Below, one piece after another: positions 52,957 to 55,744 of a stretch of DNA of 55,744 nt. Under the pieces are notes generated by a model. It had not been told where the DNA came from. It did no database searches and saw nothing but the letters and a program-made list of their open reading frames with translations. The stretch is from an uncultured Chitinophagaceae bacterium (GTDB lineage Bacteria > Bacteroidota > Bacteroidia > Chitinophagales > Chitinophagaceae). Position numbers and translations under genes: made by a program. The stretch is taken from NCBI GenBank assembly GCA_937873715.1, contig CALMYJ010000034.1:1-55744 (forward strand). Reading direction: 5' to 3'. Within the stretch, counting starts at the first letter, position 1. Each line of letters opens with the position of its first letter.

Positions 52957-52980
52957 GAAATCGATACCGGCATCGTTTGC
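52957..52980 (+). promoter_or_regulatory. LacI-type operator, most symmetric copy, upstream of pectate lyase (site g)
   Basis: The left arm GAAATCGATACC (52957-52968) and right arm GGCATCGTTTGC (52969-52980) form a near-perfect 24-bp inverted repeat centred on CC/GG. The reverse complement of the right arm, GCAAACGATGCC, is the half-site seen at the other loci. It is inverted relative to the other sites, matching the opposite direction of the PL1 gene. Confidence 0.7.
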
Positions 52981-53437
52981 ACAAATAAAAAAAATCAAAC
53001 ACTATAAAATCATCAAAACCTTAAATAGTTTTAACCCACGATTGAACGATGCTTGTAAATAACGATGCTTATTCCATTTCTTCATTTTATAAATTTTCAA
53101 AACAATGTTAGTAAAAGTAAAGAGTGCTTTCGTAAAGTTCCTGAAGGCCATGATTGAGTTGTAATTGAACTACTAACCTTATCCCCAAAGATTTGGTTAA
53201 TGATTGCTTAAAATCCACTTTGAATACCGCACTAAAGATTGTCCCAAAAGTTATCAGCAAAAAAATCAGTAGGTGATTATGAACTGTTGAAATGTACTCC
53301 CCCAAAGAACCCTGCACTACCCGCTTTTGGGCCAATCTTATTTTAATTCCGCACCACACTGCTGCAACTGCTAATGAGGGCCATGCATACCCGGGCACCA
53401 TTACATGCTTTTATACCTACTAATTAATAATTGCCAA

Positions 53438-55744
53438 ATGAAAAAAACACTACAGCTTTTACTGGCATTTGCACTGCTCATGCCTGCATCTCTTTTTTCG
53501 CAAGACCAATGTGCCCCTGTAGGCTGGGCCACGCAAAACGGTGGTACCACCGGTGGCGGAAATGCCACACCCATTACCGTTACCACGCTGTCGCAATTGC
53601 AAACCCAGGCCAGTTCCTCAGGTGCCAAAGTAATTTATGTATCAGGCACTATGGGTTCGGGTGTTAGCACAAGGGTAAATGTAGCAGCCAATAAAACCAT
53701 CATCGGTATGCCCGGTGCAAAGCTGTTTGGCGGTTTTGATGTAAAAGCCAGCAATGTTATTATCCGGAACATGATTGTGCAGGGCCCCGGGGCTGTAGAT
53801 GTAAATGGTGTAGATTGTATCACCATCGATGGCAGTTCTACCAGCAATGTATGGATAGACCACTGTGATATTTACGATGGCCAGGATGGCAACCTCGATA
53901 TTACCAATGGAGCAAATTATATCGCCATCACCTGGTGTAAATTTTATTATACATCCGCCTCAAGCAACCACCAGTTTTGTAACCTCATCGGCAATTCCGA
54001 TTCCAAAACTTCTGACCGAGGGCGGCTTAGAGTAACCATGATGTACAACTGGTGGGGCGCAGGCTGTAAAGAACGTATGCCCCGTGTACGCTATGGCCAG
54101 GTGCATGTGGTAAACAATTACTTCAGCAATACCAGCAACAGCCATTGTGTACGGGCAGGCCGGGAAGCCAACATCAGGGTAGAAAGCAATTATTTTGATG
54201 GCGTAAAAACACCTATTGATTTATATCAAAATGACTTTACGGCTGTTACTGCTGTTAATAACACATTTGTATCCACATCGGGTAATACATCTGGCAGTGG
54301 AACAGCATTTACACCACCTTATTCTTTAAGCATTTCACCCTCAGCGAATGTAAAAACCCTGGTAATGGCAGGCGCCGGCGCAACTCTTGCCAGCCCAACC
54401 TCCTGTGGCGGTGCCCCTCCAGTTACATATACGCTTACAACTTCAGCCAATCCCACAGCAGGCGGCACCGTTAGCGGTGCAGGAACATATAATTCTGGCA
54501 CTGCAGTAACTGTAACGGCTACTCCTGCAAGCGGCTACAGCTTTACCGGGTGGAGTGGCGATGCCAGCGGCACAGCTACCACCATTACAGTGAATATGAA
54601 CAGCAATAAAAATGTGGTAGCCAACTTCCAGGCCACCTCACCCACCACCTACACACTTACCACCACAGCTAATCCATCAGCAGGTGGCACAGTAAGCGGG
54701 GCTGGCACTTACAATTCAGGCAGTGCAGTAACTGTAACGGCTACCCCTGCAAGTGGCTATAGCTTTACCGGGTGGAGTGGCGACGCCAGCGGCACCAATA
54801 CCAGCGTAACTATTACCATGAACAGCAATAAAGCTGTAACGGCAAACTTCCAGCAAAATGGCGGTGGCGGCACAAGCACCATAAGAATTGAGGATGATGC
54901 CACAACCGCTACCGGCCTGTGCCTTTACGAAGGCGCTATTAGTAACAACGGTGGTGCTAATAATGGAAAAGTGATTAATCTTAGCAACTCCGCCGGCAGA
55001 GCGGTAGAATGGCGTGTAGGCGCAGCGGCCACTGGCAGCTATACCTTAAACTGGCGCTATGTAAACAGCAGCACCAGCAATACCTATAGCATGAGGCTGA
55101 TTGTAAATGGCACAACACTCAACGAAGCACTTCCCTTCCCTAAAACAAGCAGCAGCACAGTATTTGCCAATACAACTACTGCCGTTACACTTAACGCCGG
55201 CAATAACAGCATTAGGTTAGAAAGTACAACATCAAATGCAACAGCCGATATTGACTGGATAGAAATAACCGGCAACGCACCCACTGCTGCAAACTGCTCG
55301 GGCGAAGCTCCCGTAAATTATACACTTAGCACAACAAGTGTACCGGCAGCAGGTGGTACTGTTACAGGTGCAGGAACATACAGTTCTGGCACTTCGGCAA
55401 CGGTTACGGCTACACCGGCAGCAGGCTATACTTTTACCGGGTGGAGTGGTGATGCCAGTGGTACCAATAGCAGCACTTCGGTAACGATGAACAGCAACAA
55501 ATCGGTTACGGCAAATTTTGCCCCCATCACTTACACACTTACCACCAGCAGCAGCCCGGCAGCAGGCGGTACCGTTACAGGCGCTGGAACATACAACTCC
55601 GGCACTTCAGTAACGGTTACGGCTACACCGGCAGCAGGCTATACTTTTACCGGGTGGAGTGGCGATGCCAGCGGTACTAATACCAGCAATTCGGTAACGA
55701 TGAACAGCAACAAATCGGTTACGGCAAATTTTGCCCCCATCACT
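53438..55744 (+). CDS. Pectate lyase PL1 with InlB-like repeats and CBM (continues beyond window)
   Basis: 769 codons are open to the window end. Signal peptide MKKTLQLLLAFALLMPASLFSQ. The PL1 beta-helix (about 25-310) has SNVWIDHCDIYDGQDGNLDI with the calcium-binding Asp residues, DRGRLRVTMMYNWWG, and RMPRVRYGQVHVVNNYF with the catalytic Arg pattern RxPRxR. Two InlB-type repeats of about 70 residues follow (SGYSFTGWSGDASGT). Then come a CBM35/CBM6-like beta-sandwich (IRIEDDATTATGLCLYEGA ... ATADIDWIEITG; about 482-610) and two more repeats, the last running to the edge. It cleaves polygalacturonate by beta-elimination outside the cell. A T9SS tail beyond the window is likely but not seen. 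Site g lies about 457 bp upstream. Confidence 0.92.
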   Translation, partial: MKKTLQLLLAFALLMPASLFSQDQCAPVGWATQNGGTTGGGNATPITVTTLSQLQTQASSSGAKVIYVSGTMGSGVSTRVNVAANKTIIGMPGAKLFGGFDVKASNVIIRNMIVQGPGAVDVNGVDCITIDGSSTSNVWIDHCDIYDGQDGNLDITNGANYIAITWCKFYYTSASSNHQFCNLIGNSDSKTSDRGRLRVTMMYNWWGAGCKERMPRVRYGQVHVVNNYFSNTSNSHCVRAGREANIRVESNYFDGVKTPIDLYQNDFTAVTAVNNTFVSTSGNTSGSGTAFTPPYSLSISPSANVKTLVMAGAGATLASPTSCGGAPPVTYTLTTSANPTAGGTVSGAGTYNSGTAVTVTATPASGYSFTGWSGDASGTATTITVNMNSNKNVVANFQATSPTTYTLTTTANPSAGGTVSGAGTYNSGSAVTVTATPASGYSFTGWSGDASGTNTSVTITMNSNKAVTANFQQNGGGGTSTIRIEDDATTATGLCLYEGAISNNGGANNGKVINLSNSAGRAVEWRVGAAATGSYTLNWRYVNSSTSNTYSMRLIVNGTTLNEALPFPKTSSSTVFANTTTAVTLNAGNNSIRLESTTSNATADIDWIEITGNAPTAANCSGEAPVNYTLSTTSVPAAGGTVTGAGTYSSGTSATVTATPAAGYTFTGWSGDASGTNSSTSVTMNSNKSVTANFAPITYTLTTSSSPAAGGTVTGAGTYNSGTSVTVTATPAAGYTFTGWSGDASGTNTSNSVTMNSNKSVTANFAPIT
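54427..55744 (+). repeat. Four InlB-like repeat copies in the pectate lyase, last two nearly identical
   Basis: Units of about 205 bp lie at about 54427-54633, 54649-54853, 55316-55520 and 55529-55735. Each encodes YTLTT...AGGTV.GAGTY.SGT..TVTATPA.GY.FTGWSGDASGT. The last two are almost identical at the DNA level, implying recent duplication or gene conversion. More copies may follow outside the window. Confidence 0.85.

Larger units (their letters stand above)
52851..53437. other. Intergenic region and long leader of the pectate lyase gene
   Basis: 587 bp. It contains the lacI terminator, the best palindromic operator (52957-52980), and a direct repeat AACGATGCTT (53045-53054 and 53061-53070) that resembles extra half-sites. 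About 370 bp before the PL1 ATG show no convincing gene; a 97-codon minus frame at 53108-53401 has no recognisable family. The leader could hold an RNA element, but I see no known riboswitch pattern. Confidence 0.55.

Noticed and set aside
53108..53401. 97-codon minus-strand frame in the pectate-lyase leader
   Set aside because: One hydrophobic stretch but no family resemblance, start signal or operon partner, and it lies antisense to a probable 5' leader.

Overview
The window comes from a Bacteroidota genome. It most resembles a soil or freshwater member of the Chitinophagaceae; no species can be named from the sequence. Support for this is a SusC/SusD pair, proteins ending in type IX secretion (T9SS) sorting domains of types A and B, PorP/SprF-family proteins, weak Shine-Dalgarno sequences and an almost unbroken run of minus-strand genes. 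The content is a large pectin-utilisation locus. I see no tRNA, rRNA, CRISPR array, insertion sequence or phage genes.

Layout, left to right. 1-7054 (edge of the locus): the start of a TamB/AsmA-like envelope protein, the 2-keto-3-deoxygluconate kinase KdgK, a large secreted metallophosphoesterase and a di-haem cytochrome c peroxidase. 7150-19934: an eight-gene minus-strand operon, transcribed kduD, kduI, CE12-GH28 fusion, GH105, CE8-PL10 fusion, uxaB, uxaA, uxaC, closed by a strong terminator at 7105-7127. 20301-29069: a plug-only receptor-like protein, SusD, SusC, a small NTF2-like protein and a GH43 glycosidase. 29161-45774: two parallel modules, each a very large T9SS type-B surface protein followed by its own PorP/SprF protein, with a low-GC 17-residue-repeat/S74/T9SS protein between them. 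46304-51534: a beta-helix T9SS protein and a pectinesterase with a T9SS tail. 51831-52850: a LacI-family regulator on the plus strand. 53438 to the window end: a pectate lyase (PL1) with InlB-like repeats and a carbohydrate-binding module, open at the edge.

How it fits together (inference from family knowledge). Secreted CE8, CE12, PL1, PL10, GH28 and GH43 enzymes de-esterify and cut pectin, and SusCD imports the oligomers. GH105 removes unsaturated ends. KduI and KduD, and in parallel UxaC, UxaB and UxaA, convert the uronates to 2-keto-3-deoxygluconate, which KdgK phosphorylates. KDPG aldolase and an inner-membrane uronate carrier are not in the window.

The strongest unexplained signal is a shared operator-like motif (half-site GCAAwCGwTGCC) in seven intergenic regions. 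It lies upstream of kduD, susC, both giant surface proteins, the beta-helix protein, the pectinesterase (in the gap shared with lacI) and PL1, always in the same orientation relative to the gene. It suggests that one LacI-type regulator controls pectin breakdown together with two dedicated surface-adhesin/SprF modules, which I regard as the most novel aspect of the region.
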